Source: Chryseobacterium fluminis (GTDB lineage Bacteria > Bacteroidota > Bacteroidia > Flavobacteriales > Weeksellaceae). Taken from it: DNA of 64,000 nucleotides. This document shows, piece by piece, positions 55,879 through 64,000 of this stretch. The stretch covers positions 1,054,001-1,118,000 of the forward strand of contig NZ_CP111121.1 in the NCBI RefSeq assembly GCF_026314945.1, in the 5' to 3' direction. Positions within the stretch are counted from its first letter, which is position 1, and each line of letters begins with the position of its first letter. The notes below the pieces were generated by a model, which ran no database searches, was not told where the DNA came from, and saw nothing but the letters and a program-made list of their open reading frames with translations. The translations under genes and the position numbers were made by a program.

Positions 55879-56097
55879 ATGTTACTCGCAACCGAACTAG
55901 AAAGGGTTTTTATCATCGTTGATAAAGGGCAGGAGATCAAACTCAGCGACCCAGAACCGAAATGGAGTGTTGAAGCCGTGATGAATTTTTACGCCAACAC
56001 CTATCCCATTTTAACAACCGCCAAAGTATCTCCGCCTGTGATCCGTGAAGATACTTTACAGTACACTTTTGAAAGTGTTATGGGAACAAAAGGATAA
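55879..56097 (+). CDS. PRTRC system protein C
   Basis: This 72-residue protein has the family pattern FIIVDKGQEIKLSDPEPKWS, then VMNFYANTYPILTTAKVSPP and the end FESVMGTKG. It is second in the cassette, 17 bp after protein E. It resembles the ubiquitin-like partner expected near a ThiF/E1-like protein, though this link is inference. Confidence 0.88.
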   Translation: MLLATELERVFIIVDKGQEIKLSDPEPKWSVEAVMNFYANTYPILTTAKVSPPVIREDTLQYTFESVMGTKG

Positions 56098-56123
56098 CAT
56101 CAAAACTCAAACAGTCATGAACT

Positions 56124-56300
56124 ATGCAACGACAAATCATATCGGGAACGATCAGAATCCCACAGCATCCCAAACAGAAGCAACTGCACCGACAGTTGGG
56201 CGAGTTCGCCGAGTGGATAAAACGTCCAAAAGATGCAGGAGAGATAAGAAAGGATCAAAGGAAATCGGTCCCTGTGGCAATGCTTCCCTTGCTTTTCTGA
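56124..56300 (+). CDS. candidate small ORF overlapping the upstream part of the PRTRC F frame
   Basis: A 58-codon frame from ATG 56124 reads protein-like (QLHRQLGEFAEWIKRPKDAG, then EIRKDQRKSVPVAMLPLLF). Its composition is more convincing than that of the other frame across the same bases (Thr/Ala-rich, then Arg/Lys-rich). It fits tightly after PRTRC C. If real, PRTRC F starts later than its open frame suggests. Confidence 0.5.
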   Translation: MQRQIISGTIRIPQHPKQKQLHRQLGEFAEWIKRPKDAGEIRKDQRKSVPVAMLPLLF

Positions 56301-56365
56301 GATTTTCATTTCTTCCCAAGCTGAAACAAAATGAAACTGTACAATCTTGTAAAGAGTCTAAAAGG

Positions 56366-57286
56366 ATGGAAAGGGATTTTTATCAATCCCTTTCCGACCT
56401 CGCAGAACATTATCAGATCGATCCCAAAGCATCCCAAGAATATGAATATCCTTACAATATGGCTTTGGCAGTCCACGATTTACAGCAAAAGCTAAAAAAT
56501 AAGACAAGGGATTGGGAAGAAATACAACTGATAAGAGATCAAGGAAAGGTCTATTTCACAAGTGAAGAAAGATACAATACTGGAGCAACTTTATATTACA
56601 TTCCTGTTCTGCCCCTGTATCGATTGTCAAAGGAGAAAAAGTATAAAAACGCTTTCCGACTCTTACTATCCGTGTACAGTTACTTATATCATATTGTTGA
56701 CATTCCTTATTACAGGCAGGAAGCAAGTTATCTGTATTGGATGTACGATATGTTGGAGCAATGGGTTACCGAAGATGATGAAACAGAAGATGCTTTAAGG
56801 CTCTTAGCGGACATCAAACAAGCTGAATGGATCGGAGACTGTATGGAAAGGAAAATTTATAACCTTCAAAATTTGGAATGGTTTGAATCCAGATTACAAC
56901 AATTCAAAGCAAAAGACCATTTTGATGGCAAATGTTTGGAGGTGGCAAGAACGGCATTTCACTTATCTGTCAATTTTCCGAATTCAACTGTTTTCAGAAA
57001 TGCACAGGCACAAATTAACCACGATTGCGATGATGATACTGATGAAAACTCTGAAAATACGGTCACGATGGATAAATATATTTCCTTTTGTGCTGATGCC
57101 AAAGGATGTCTTTTTGATCAACTTTTTCAAAGCGTCAATAACGAATTGCAGGAATACGGACAGATGGAAGAACCTGTGATCATTAAGCATTTTAACGGTT
57201 CGGATGTCAGCCAAGACAACCTCGAATTTGAACATCAGATCTTTGATCTGATCACGGAACTCATCGACCTCATGAACGAATTTTAA
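56366..57286 (+). CDS. PRTRC system protein F
   Basis: This protein of about 306 residues starts at ATG 56366 (MERDFYQSLSDLAEHYQI). The frame is open back to 56045 with another ATG at 56117. That upstream stretch has unusual composition and overlaps a better-looking small ORF, so the later start is favoured but unsure. Marks of the family are YPYNMALAVHDLQQKLKN, GATLYYIPVLPLYRL, LYHIVDIPYYRQEASYLYWM and KYISFCADAKGCLFDQLF. Function is unknown. It is followed 10 bp later by protein B. Confidence 0.8.
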   Translation: MERDFYQSLSDLAEHYQIDPKASQEYEYPYNMALAVHDLQQKLKNKTRDWEEIQLIRDQGKVYFTSEERYNTGATLYYIPVLPLYRLSKEKKYKNAFRLLLSVYSYLYHIVDIPYYRQEASYLYWMYDMLEQWVTEDDETEDALRLLADIKQAEWIGDCMERKIYNLQNLEWFESRLQQFKAKDHFDGKCLEVARTAFHLSVNFPNSTVFRNAQAQINHDCDDDTDENSENTVTMDKYISFCADAKGCLFDQLFQSVNNELQEYGQMEEPVIIKHFNGSDVSQDNLEFEHQIFDLITELIDLMNEF

Positions 57287-57296
57287 ATCTTAAACA

Positions 57297-58010
57297 ATGG
57301 AAAACATCAAACAAGACCTTGGAACACTGTACCATCCGACATCGGCTCTGGTATTTTATCAGACAAATGACAGGATCAAAAATGTTTATGTAGAACATTT
57401 TGACATGGACACAAACGGAAATCCCATCAATGCACACCCGTTGACCATTCGTGAAGCAAAATTTTTATCCAAAGCACTTCATATCGAAACCAAAAGAAGC
57501 AGGGAATTTTTAAAACCTCAAAATATCCTTTCAGAAAACATCCTGCATATCAACCCAAGTAAAGGCTCTGTCCTCTGGCACACCAAAGGTCAAAATATAA
57601 AACTTTTCTTTTCTGAAAGTCTCGGTATCCCTAATGGCATGGCACAAGTTCCCGCTTTGCTTTGGTCCGCCAATAAACAAAGTCTGGTAATTTTTGCCTT
57701 GTCTTCTGACAGAAGACCCACAGAAAAAACGGTGCTTTATCATGCACCGTTCTTTAACATCTACGAAAGCGGAAGCGTCTGTATGGGAACGGTGGATGTC
57801 AATATCAAAAATTCTGCATCGATCGAGGAATTTACCCAAGCTTGGCAAAATTATTTTTTCAATAGTTATTTCAGTCATTTGATGAATGGTCATAACCCCA
57901 TAAAAGGTAACTTGGTCAATCTCTGGAATGAGCTGATCAGTACGGGCAATCCCTTTCCAAAGAAATTACTCAAGAAAACCAATAGAACCCTTAAAGACCT
58001 GCTCTTATGA
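57297..58010 (+). CDS. PRTRC system protein B
   Basis: This 237-residue protein has HPTSALVFYQTNDRIKNVYV, NILHINPSKGSVLWHTKGQ and a conserved core VPALLWSANKQSLVIFALSS followed by HAPFFNIYESGSVCMGTVD. The Cys in GSVCMGT is a family-wide feature. It overlaps the ThiF gene by 4 bp (ATGA), so B and ThiF are probably made in step. Confidence 0.9.
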   Translation: MENIKQDLGTLYHPTSALVFYQTNDRIKNVYVEHFDMDTNGNPINAHPLTIREAKFLSKALHIETKRSREFLKPQNILSENILHINPSKGSVLWHTKGQNIKLFFSESLGIPNGMAQVPALLWSANKQSLVIFALSSDRRPTEKTVLYHAPFFNIYESGSVCMGTVDVNIKNSASIEEFTQAWQNYFFNSYFSHLMNGHNPIKGNLVNLWNELISTGNPFPKKLLKKTNRTLKDLLL

Positions 58011-58804
58011 ATACTGAAAAATTAAAGGTTCATTTTACGGATAACAGCTTGATCGATCCTACCAATCCTGTTACAGTCAATGTGATCGGTGCAGGGGGAA
58101 CAGGATCTAAAGTGTTGACCGCACTCATGGAAATAAACCACAGCTTAACTGAAATGGAACATCCGGGTCTGCAGGTCAGACTGTGGGATGATGACATCAT
58201 CACTTCTGCCAATCTGGGAAGACAGCGTTTTGCGGAATCTGAAAGAGGACTGCATAAATCCGTGGCTCTTATCAACCGCTGTAACCGTTGGGCAGGGACA
58301 AACTGGAAAGCGGAAAACAAAAAGTTTGCTTGGGAGAGAGAAAACTGTTATCCCGAAAATGTAGAAGCCAACATCTATATTTCTTGCGTTGATAATGTAT
58401 CAGCCCGATTTGAAATTGCCGATATTCTCAAACATAAAAGACATCACAATTCAAGCCTTAAATATTGGCTGGATTTCGGAAATACCAAAGATAAAGGACA
58501 GGTCATCCTTTCGACCATCGGAACTATCCGTCAACCAAAGTCTGAAAAATACGAACCTGTTGAAGATCTACCTTTCATAACGGATGAATTTGGTGAACTG
58601 TTAAAAAAGTCCGAAGAGAACGATAACACACCGAGTTGTTCATTAGCCGAAGCTTTGCAGAAACAGGATCTGTTCATCAATAGCTCTCTGGTGCAGATGG
58701 GTTGCAGTCTGCTTTGGAATTTGTTCCGATACGGATTGACCCCTTACAGGGGATTCTTTCATAATCTGAAAGATTTCAATACACAACCCATTAAAATAGC
58801 CTGA
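58007..58804 (+). CDS. PRTRC system ThiF/E1-like protein
   Basis: This 265-residue adenylating-enzyme homologue has the nucleotide-binding loop NVIGAGGTGSKVLTAL, Arg motif LGRQRFAESERGLHKS, and NIYISCVDNVSARFE near residue 125. The second half is shorter than in ThiF or MoeB, and the CxxC zinc pairs are not seen. It is last in the PRTRC cassette, followed by a strong terminator. Likely modification of a small partner protein (possibly PRTRC C) is inference. Confidence 0.9.
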   Translation: MNTEKLKVHFTDNSLIDPTNPVTVNVIGAGGTGSKVLTALMEINHSLTEMEHPGLQVRLWDDDIITSANLGRQRFAESERGLHKSVALINRCNRWAGTNWKAENKKFAWERENCYPENVEANIYISCVDNVSARFEIADILKHKRHHNSSLKYWLDFGNTKDKGQVILSTIGTIRQPKSEKYEPVEDLPFITDEFGELLKKSEENDNTPSCSLAEALQKQDLFINSSLVQMGCSLLWNLFRYGLTPYRGFFHNLKDFNTQPIKIA

Positions 58805-58815
58805 TAAAAAATCGG

Positions 58816-58858
58816 GCAAAAAGACCATTCCGACCAAAGTTCGGAAAGGTCTTTTTGC
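58816..58858 (+). terminator. strong terminator after the PRTRC cassette
   Basis: GCAAAAAGACC pairs with GGTCTTTTTGC, and the inner arms TTCCGA/TCGGAA close a 6-nt loop. It lies 11 bp after the ThiF stop. The rest of 58859-59069 holds no gene. Confidence 0.85.
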
Positions 58859-59069
58859 GGTCATATCGGACACAACCTATTTGAACTCCTCGCCTTTTCC
58901 GTCTTTTCAAAAAAGTTGTGGGGCTTTCTACTTGTCTTTCTGCGGCAGACGAGAAAAAAGATCATTTCTTCCAAGGTCGAAAACATCTTTTTTTACATCA
59001 ATGAAGCAACCCATTTGAATAGCAGAGACCAACGCCAACGCCATTCAAAAAAGTTGCGTTTATTGTCAT

Positions 59070-60059
59070 TTAATCTTTGATCAGGCAATGCAAATACTCT
59101 TCAGTGTATGACCTGGAATCATTTCTTAGACTTTTAAACTTCGGGTATCTTATTGATGAATATTGATAGTGACCTAAGCCTGTCATCATCTCTTTTATAC
59201 GGAAAGGCGGGATAAACCCCTCATTGTTGTAGCTGAGAAATATGTACTTAAAGTCAGCCTTATCTATGAGTTCAAAAAGTGCTTTTTCTGCTTCTTTTTT
59301 ACGACAAAACCGTGAGGTCTCATAGTTTCTTGATCCGGTTATCCCTTTGGGCTGGAACTGGGTATCATACGATGATATGGTATTCAGCAGATGATAATAC
59401 GAACCATATTCTCTTCCGTTATATGGCGGATCCAAATACAGGATGTCCCCTTTAAGGTTTTTTATCAAAACGCTGCTGTCTTCTCTGTATACTTTATATC
59501 TCACTTTTTTTAAAGCCCTCTTTATTGGTAAAAGTTCAATATCGAAGAGTGCCGTTTTCTTCAGTTGCTTTAGAAATGCACAATAGATGGATGCTGTATT
59601 GGCAATTTTATCTAAAGCGACAAGAAGTGTTGCTATCAACAAAACATAGAGATCTTCACTGATGTCAGAATTTTGATAAAGATCTTCGATATGCAGCCTT
59701 ATCGCATCTATTTTCTTCCCATTATGGGCAGAGAAATACAATCGACCGGCAGATCCTGATTCTGAATATTCCTGAAATACAAATCCTTCAACACCTTCCA
59801 ATCTGTTTAATTCCTGAAGCATCGTAAGATATTGCGCTTCACTTACGTCACTGTAAAATGCCGTATTGAGTATGAGGCTGTAATATTCGCGGTCGTTGTA
59901 AACAATGCTTTTGACCTTACTATGAAAAATATTCCCGACTGTTCCGGTTCCTGCAAACAAATCGCAAAAGCTGCGGTCGTCAAGATTATGCCCTGTCATA
60001 TTTGAAACTTCGTTGTAAATAAAACCGGACAATCTTATCTTAGATCCCAAATAATTCAT
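59070..60059 (-). CDS. D12-class N6-adenine DNA methyltransferase
   Basis: This 329-residue protein has the AdoMet motif FCDLFAGTGTVGN (about 31-43), start MNYLGSKIRL typical of the Dam class, and catalytic motif ILYLDPPYNGREYG near residue 207. No cognate restriction endonuclease is beside it, so it is a solitary methylase. Such enzymes on conjugative elements often protect incoming DNA from host restriction. It lies after the tra operon terminator on the same strand. Confidence 0.92.
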   Translation of the reverse strand: MNYLGSKIRLSGFIYNEVSNMTGHNLDDRSFCDLFAGTGTVGNIFHSKVKSIVYNDREYYSLILNTAFYSDVSEAQYLTMLQELNRLEGVEGFVFQEYSESGSAGRLYFSAHNGKKIDAIRLHIEDLYQNSDISEDLYVLLIATLLVALDKIANTASIYCAFLKQLKKTALFDIELLPIKRALKKVRYKVYREDSSVLIKNLKGDILYLDPPYNGREYGSYYHLLNTISSYDTQFQPKGITGSRNYETSRFCRKKEAEKALFELIDKADFKYIFLSYNNEGFIPPFRIKEMMTGLGHYQYSSIRYPKFKSLRNDSRSYTEEYLHCLIKD

Positions 60060-60147
60060 TTTTTATTTGCAATCTCCTGTATAATGGGAATGAGACTTTA
60101 TTTTGTCTGGTAATGAGTTTATTTTGCGTTGAAAGTCGTTATATAAA

Positions 60148-60173
60148 AACGGCTTGGTTTAAACCAAGCCGTT
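60148..60173 (-). terminator. perfect palindromic terminator at end of tra operon
   Basis: Two 13-bp arms (AACGGCTTGGTTT and its exact complement) form a loopless inverted repeat 19 bp beyond the TraQ stop on the minus strand. Leftward tra transcription should stop here, ahead of the methylase gene. Confidence 0.75.
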
Positions 60174-60191
60174 AGATAGCAATGACAAATT

Positions 60192-60632
60192 TTAAGATGC
60201 ATTGTCAAATTCAAGATCTACCCTCCTTTCATTTCCAAAACTATCCCTGATCCAGATACTGAACTGATGGGATTCAGAGGCTTGGGATGTGTAGTATAGC
60301 CTGAAATGCTTTTGAGGTAACTGATATTCATCATTGGGCAAGTATGGTGGGTCATTGAAGTATTGAAGTTTACCATTTCCCTCGTATTGAAAATATCGAA
60401 TATGGTATTGGGTTCCATTGAAATCTGATGGGGTCAAGAGCGAAATACGGATCTCCACCGTTTCATTCTCAGCTATCTTACTTGGAACAGGCATTATCTG
60501 GACCTCAAAAGGAAAATCCTGCTGAATTTCCAGATCGCTGTCTTGACAGGAGCCAAAAACAAAACTGATTAAGATAACGGCCATTGCATACATACATAGT
60601 TGCAAGATCTTTTTGTTGATCACATTTTTCAT
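60192..60632 (-). CDS. traQ: conjugative transposon protein TraQ (DUF3872)
   Basis: This 146-residue lipoprotein has a signal ending VFGSC-QDSD. The mature part is a small beta-sandwich: FEVQIMPVPSKIAENETVEI, then FNGTQYHIRYFQYEGNGKL and FRLYYTSQASESHQFSIWIR. It matches the TraQ/DUF3872 family of Bacteroidetes transfer regions and follows TraO as usual. It is probably envelope-located in the mating machine. Confidence 0.88.
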   Translation of the reverse strand: MKNVINKKILQLCMYAMAVILISFVFGSCQDSDLEIQQDFPFEVQIMPVPSKIAENETVEIRISLLTPSDFNGTQYHIRYFQYEGNGKLQYFNDPPYLPNDEYQLPQKHFRLYYTSQASESHQFSIWIRDSFGNERRVDLEFDNAS

Positions 60633-60644
60633 TGTGTAAGTTTT

Positions 60645-61205
60645 TTAAAAATTAAATCGCAGTCCGAGACCGAACAAAGCGTGAAACTCTTCAAGCTGAC
60701 TGTTCCTCAAATAGCGTAGCTGACCATTGACCAGGAAGACCAAATGTTCTGTGAGATAGCTTTCTAAAGACAACTTGCCACCTGCACCGTAAATAAAGTT
60801 CCCGGTGGAATTGAGGATCGACCCGTCGTAAAGCATTTCAGTACCTTTATTGACCTGCTCATAGCCTATCAGACCAGCGAGACCAAAATTGATATTGACA
60901 TTCCGCATCAGGTCTCCCCATACACGGAGACTATAACCACCGTTGAACAAGAAAGTATCTATCGGAATATCATAATGTCCATACTCATCATACTTTCTAC
61001 TGTATTCGGCGAGTCCGAAAAAGTAGTTACCGTTTCTGCTGTAAGAGATAAGACCTGCTTCCAAAGCATAATTTTGCTTTTCGGGAGATCCCGGAAATAC
61101 AGAATAGGTCAGCTCAAAACCCTTTTGCCCAGGCATCATCTGCTGGGCAAACGTTTTCGTAAGTGGTATTACCATTAAGACAATGGCTAAAAATATCTTG
61201 TTCAT
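60645..61205 (-). CDS. traO: conjugative transposon protein TraO
   Basis: This 186-residue exported protein has a signal peptide (residues 1-20). The body is beta-barrel-like with GQKGFELTYSVFPGSPEKQN, NINFGLAGLIGYEQVN and an aromatic end ALFGLGLRFNF typical of outer membrane strands. It lies in tra order between TraN (1 bp) and TraQ (12 bp). Confidence 0.9.
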   Translation of the reverse strand: MNKIFLAIVLMVIPLTKTFAQQMMPGQKGFELTYSVFPGSPEKQNYALEAGLISYSRNGNYFFGLAEYSRKYDEYGHYDIPIDTFLFNGGYSLRVWGDLMRNVNINFGLAGLIGYEQVNKGTEMLYDGSILNSTGNFIYGAGGKLSLESYLTEHLVFLVNGQLRYLRNSQLEEFHALFGLGLRFNF

Positions 61206-61206
61206 C

Positions 61207-62109
61207 TTATTTCGTTTTTATGTTTAAACTGCTGATCAGCCTCGCCTGGATCAGGTCTGTATTGTCAAGCTGGACTATCTGGTGTCTTCCTCCATTCTTT
61301 TCAAGAACTTCGATCTCCAAGACCTGGTCTTTTAACAGCGTAAACTGATCCATCAGATAAATCCCGGATATTTCAGAATCGTGAGCAGCTGTCCTCACCG
61401 GAAAATGGATGCGAAGCGGCTCCAAAAGTTTGTCCTGAACGACCGTTCTTTTCAGATTTTTTTTATCGACGATCCTAAAATTGATGAGGTCAATATCAAA
61501 TGCTACGTTACTGCTGTTCTTAATTTCTAAGGTGAAATAGAATTTGCTTTCATTCACATGCAATGCGCGGACTGAAAACTCGATCCCATAGCTTCTTGAA
61601 GCGATGTGCTTGATGGTTCTTCTGCTCTTTTCGTACAGGTTTTCCATGATGAGCGCTGTCAGGGAGGAAGAACTTCCGTTAAGATCTTCAAACAGGACAT
61701 CCGTAGCATACTGACGCTCTTGGCTTCTTTGCATCTTTAAAAGGTCATAGCTGAGGGTATCAGGATATGAACTGTAAAACACATCGAAACTGTAGAACTT
61801 CCCATCTTCGGTGATCACCGAAAAATTGGTTTCTTCTTCGAAGTCCCTGACTGCTGATTTGATCCGGAGGACATTTCCAACAGCTTCCGCTTTATTGGCG
61901 ACCAGCAGGTCACTCCCCAGGTCGACATAGCGGATCGGCGAAGGAAAAAGCAGGTGCGAAGTTTTGTTGTAGGTGACCTGCATTTTGTAGGGTTCCAACC
62001 TTGCCTCTTCCAATGGAAGATATGCTGATATGGAATCCTGCGCCAGTGCCCTTCCTGTCAAAAGGAGAAATGCTACTATAGCGAGATAATGGCTTTTTAT
62101 TTTGTTCAT
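61207..62109 (-). CDS. traN: conjugative transposon protein TraN
   Basis: This 300-residue exported protein has a signal (residues 1-23). It has the VirB9-like patterns KTSHLLFPSPIRYVDLGSD, FSVITEDGKFYSFDVFYSS and YFTLEIKNSSNVAFDIDLIN. TraN of this group is the counterpart of VirB9 in the outer-membrane core complex and works with TraM and TraK. It starts 19 bp after the TraM stop. Confidence 0.92.
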   Translation of the reverse strand: MNKIKSHYLAIVAFLLLTGRALAQDSISAYLPLEEARLEPYKMQVTYNKTSHLLFPSPIRYVDLGSDLLVANKAEAVGNVLRIKSAVRDFEEETNFSVITEDGKFYSFDVFYSSYPDTLSYDLLKMQRSQERQYATDVLFEDLNGSSSSLTALIMENLYEKSRRTIKHIASRSYGIEFSVRALHVNESKFYFTLEIKNSSNVAFDIDLINFRIVDKKNLKRTVVQDKLLEPLRIHFPVRTAAHDSEISGIYLMDQFTLLKDQVLEIEVLEKNGGRHQIVQLDNTDLIQARLISSLNIKTK

Positions 62110-62128
62110 TTTTTTTGATTTTAAGTGG

Positions 62129-63424
62129 TTATTTTTTCGGCACCAACAAAACCTGATGCCCTGCCTTTACGGTAACCTTTGGTTGTCTGACCTTCTTCTG
62201 GAAGTAGCCTGACAGCCCCTGTACAGCTCCCCTGCTTAGGTCCGCAGCGATCTGCTGACCTGCCGACCGTGTCATCATAATGTTGGTCCCGGAAGTTTGA
62301 CCCATACTTCCCACAATGTCGGTCACTGCATTTTGTTCGGGCGAGTAAGGAACATACAGACCGGGTTGACCATCATTGTCATGGACATTGACCTCCACAG
62401 GATAAACGCTGCCCTGATATTCTATCGACGAAATTTTCAGCTGCAGTCTCCCACCCTGGAATTTACCGGTGGCCTTTAGCAAGGCTCCCTTAGGAATTTC
62501 TGTATGTGCCAGAAGCATACTTTCCAAGAGTCTGATCGATAAAGTACTTTCATTCGTCATGGTCGTTGTCTTATGAACAACCGCATCAATGGCATTTTTC
62601 GATCGTGCGGTATTTTTCACATCATCCTGGATCCCAAATATCCTGCGGTCATTCAGACCCGCTAAAAATGTACTGTCTGACGGCTCCCTGTATAAAGAAG
62701 AGACGACATTCAAGTGAGCGGGTATTACCGCGGTGAGCAGTACTTTATTGCTACCAGCATGCTCATCATTAACTTCAGCCGTCCCAGATTCTTCCTTCTT
62801 GTTATTTTGAGGAAGATATTTGGCAGCCATCTGATAGGATTTTTCCATAAGTGCCAGCTGGTCATTGACCCCAAGTCCGACAGGTACCGAACTGCTTTGT
62901 GAAGCTTCATTCTTTAACCTGTTGATTTCTTTTCTGAGGTTGGCCACTTCCTGCTCATCTCTGCCGTAGAAAGAACGCAATGTATGTTGTGCATTGCTGT
63001 AGCTTTTGACGGCATTCTGATCAGACTGTGACAAACTGTTTGGATCAGCGGTCAATGGGGTCTGACCTGAATTCTGACCTACGTTGCTAGGATCGCTCCA
63101 ATAATCTGACAGGCTGGTCATCGCATTTCTCTTCTCTTCATTTTTTTGATCCAGCAGCTGCTGTTCATAGACCTTCTGTTTATCAGATTGCAGCTGATCA
63201 TCCTTGGCTTGTGGTATCCCCGCATTGAAGCCTGATCCTTCAATGACCTTACCCTCCTTTGGTTTTAAGATGAGGTAAAGGCATCCCGCACATACAACAG
63301 CCATCAGAAAATAGATGATCGGCTTTTTAAATCGTTCCAACGGAAATTTCTGCAGACCTTCTGCTTCTTTTTCCCGTTCCTGCGATTCGCCCTCCGTGAT
63401 TTTGATCTTATTTGAATCTTTCAT
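62129..63424 (-). CDS. traM: conjugative transposon protein TraM
   Basis: In this 431-residue protein one membrane segment (PIIYFLMAVVCAGCLYLI, residues about 33-52) follows a short cytosolic tail. A Gln/Asn/Ser-rich periplasmic linker leads to a C-terminal VirB10-like domain (TEIPKGALLKATGKFQGGRL, then VYPVEVNVHDNDGQPGLYVP). It is expected to link the inner and outer membrane parts of the transfer channel. Order TraK, small protein, TraM, TraN, TraO is canonical. Confidence 0.93.
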   Translation of the reverse strand: MKDSNKIKITEGESQEREKEAEGLQKFPLERFKKPIIYFLMAVVCAGCLYLILKPKEGKVIEGSGFNAGIPQAKDDQLQSDKQKVYEQQLLDQKNEEKRNAMTSLSDYWSDPSNVGQNSGQTPLTADPNSLSQSDQNAVKSYSNAQHTLRSFYGRDEQEVANLRKEINRLKNEASQSSSVPVGLGVNDQLALMEKSYQMAAKYLPQNNKKEESGTAEVNDEHAGSNKVLLTAVIPAHLNVVSSLYREPSDSTFLAGLNDRRIFGIQDDVKNTARSKNAIDAVVHKTTTMTNESTLSIRLLESMLLAHTEIPKGALLKATGKFQGGRLQLKISSIEYQGSVYPVEVNVHDNDGQPGLYVPYSPEQNAVTDIVGSMGQTSGTNIMMTRSAGQQIAADLSRGAVQGLSGYFQKKVRQPKVTVKAGHQVLLVPKK

Positions 63425-63428
63425 TGTC

Positions 63429-63698
63429 CTATTTTTTAATGGTTGAACCCGTTTTATTATCCTGTGCCGGTCTTTTCACAGCCGTATGATCTGATATGGT
63501 CGTAATATGACTGATCGACATGGTGTTGTTATCATTTGCGATTGTGACAAAGATGCTGATCAACACCAGTATCGTGACAACAGTGTATCCTGCTAAAAAC
63601 AACTTGGTAAACAGCCTTTGCCGTTTCTCCGGAAGTGCTTTCCATTTTTGGTTCGCAAGCAAAATATGCTGCTCTATTTTATCCCTGATCTTTTTCAT
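63429..63698 (-). CDS. small membrane protein between TraK and TraM (TraL position)
   Basis: This 89-residue protein has a basic N-terminal helix (KWKALPEKRQRLFTKLFLAG) running into one membrane segment (TVVTILVLISIFVTIA) and a polar tail. It sits at the place of TraL in Bacteroidetes tra operons, 4 bp before TraM. Identity as TraL is by position and topology. Confidence 0.78.
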   Translation of the reverse strand: MKKIRDKIEQHILLANQKWKALPEKRQRLFTKLFLAGYTVVTILVLISIFVTIANDNNTMSISHITTISDHTAVKRPAQDNKTGSTIKK

Positions 63699-63709
63699 TG
63701 TTCTGACTT

Positions 63710-64000
63710 TTAACGTTCGACAGTTTCAACATCTTTGTTTTCAATGACATTAAATTTTTCAATCGTAAATCCCTGGGGATTGCTGTCCGATCTCACGGAA
63801 TTGACCAGTGAACAATCGGTGATCAGACTTCGTATCGTTAGATTGCTGGATCGGATAATGAACTGTCTTGCGTAGGTTTTTACGTTATAAGGATAGCTGT
63901 CGAAGTTGGCAACGACACTGTCAACCTCTACCCTCTGCTGAATATTCCCTGAGATGATCCGGTTGTAGTAGCCTTTCTCCTGAAGGTCTTTGTAGTAATC
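63710..64000 (-). CDS. traK: conjugative transposon protein TraK, C-terminal part
   Basis: The frame enters from the right edge and ends at TAA 63710-63712, giving about 96 C-terminal residues: NRIISGNIQQRVEVDSV, ARQFIIRSSNLTIRSLITD and the end SNPQGFTIEKFNVIENKD. The tract SNPQGFTIEKF is a mark of TraK in this operon type. The start lies outside the window. Confidence 0.88.
   Translation of the reverse strand, partial: DYYKDLQEKGYYNRIISGNIQQRVEVDSVVANFDSYPYNVKTYARQFIIRSSNLTIRSLITDCSLVNSVRSDSNPQGFTIEKFNVIENKDVETVER

Noticed and set aside
56883..57179. Plus-strand frame of 98 codons inside PRTRC F
   Set aside because: Shadow frame within a gene with clear family tracts.

Overview
The window comes from a Bacteroidota chromosome, most likely a Chryseobacterium/Elizabethkingia-type flavobacterium (Weeksellaceae). 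The evidence is a cluster of GLPGLI-family proteins with a grasp-with-spasm peptide-maturation locus, Bacteroidota-type promoters (TAnnTTTG), a flavobacterial TPR/AraC-type regulator, and a Bacteroidetes conjugative transfer operon (TraK-M-N-O-Q) beside a PRTRC cassette. Names are assigned by reading motifs and from family knowledge; no database search was run.

Positions 1-24 kb look like the resident chromosome. First comes a minus-strand efflux operon: TolC-like porin, HlyD-like adaptor and an ABC-2 permease cut by the window edge. It is followed by a decaying grasp-with-spasm RiPP-type locus (precursor peptide, lipoprotein, broken ATP-grasp maturase, SPASM maturase) with three GLPGLI paralogues, a duplicated gene fragment and a leftover maturase C-terminus, and by a divergent TPR-AraC regulator. 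Then come ecotin, a 1980-residue alpha-2-macroglobulin-like protein without a thioester, a UbiA-like membrane protein overlapping recF, a DUF721 protein, a Gcr-type membrane protein, mtgA and a metal/cobalamin-type binding lipoprotein.

At 24.05 kb a tRNA-Arg(ACG) marks what looks like the left end of an integrative conjugative element. A large serine recombinase runs towards the tRNA, and its last codons are read from the antisense of the tRNA 3' half. An IS3-family element with a clear -1 frameshift site follows.

From 28 to 52 kb lies AT-rich cargo that reads as a defence island. It holds (i) a four-gene minus-strand operon: a 2151-aa STAND NTPase with a PD-(D/E)xK-like N-terminus, a 233-aa helical protein, a PIN-like nuclease and a 980-aa helical protein, the best candidate here for an undescribed system; (ii) an ABC-type ATPase with a HEPN-like C-terminal motif; (iii) a Gabija pair (gajA-gajB); (iv) a broken serine recombinase start joined to a LA2681-type HEPN fragment; (v) a series of helical or HEPN-like proteins; and (vi) a DprA-like plus phosphoribosyltransferase pair.

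From 53.3 kb to the end lies the conjugative backbone. Rightward are ssb, a DUF932 protein, small element genes and the PRTRC cassette (E, C, F, B, ThiF). Leftward are a D12-class adenine methylase and the tail of the tra operon (TraQ, TraO, TraN, TraM, a small membrane protein and partial TraK), which continues beyond the window. The layout suggests an element in which recombination, maintenance and transfer genes flank a swappable block of anti-phage genes.
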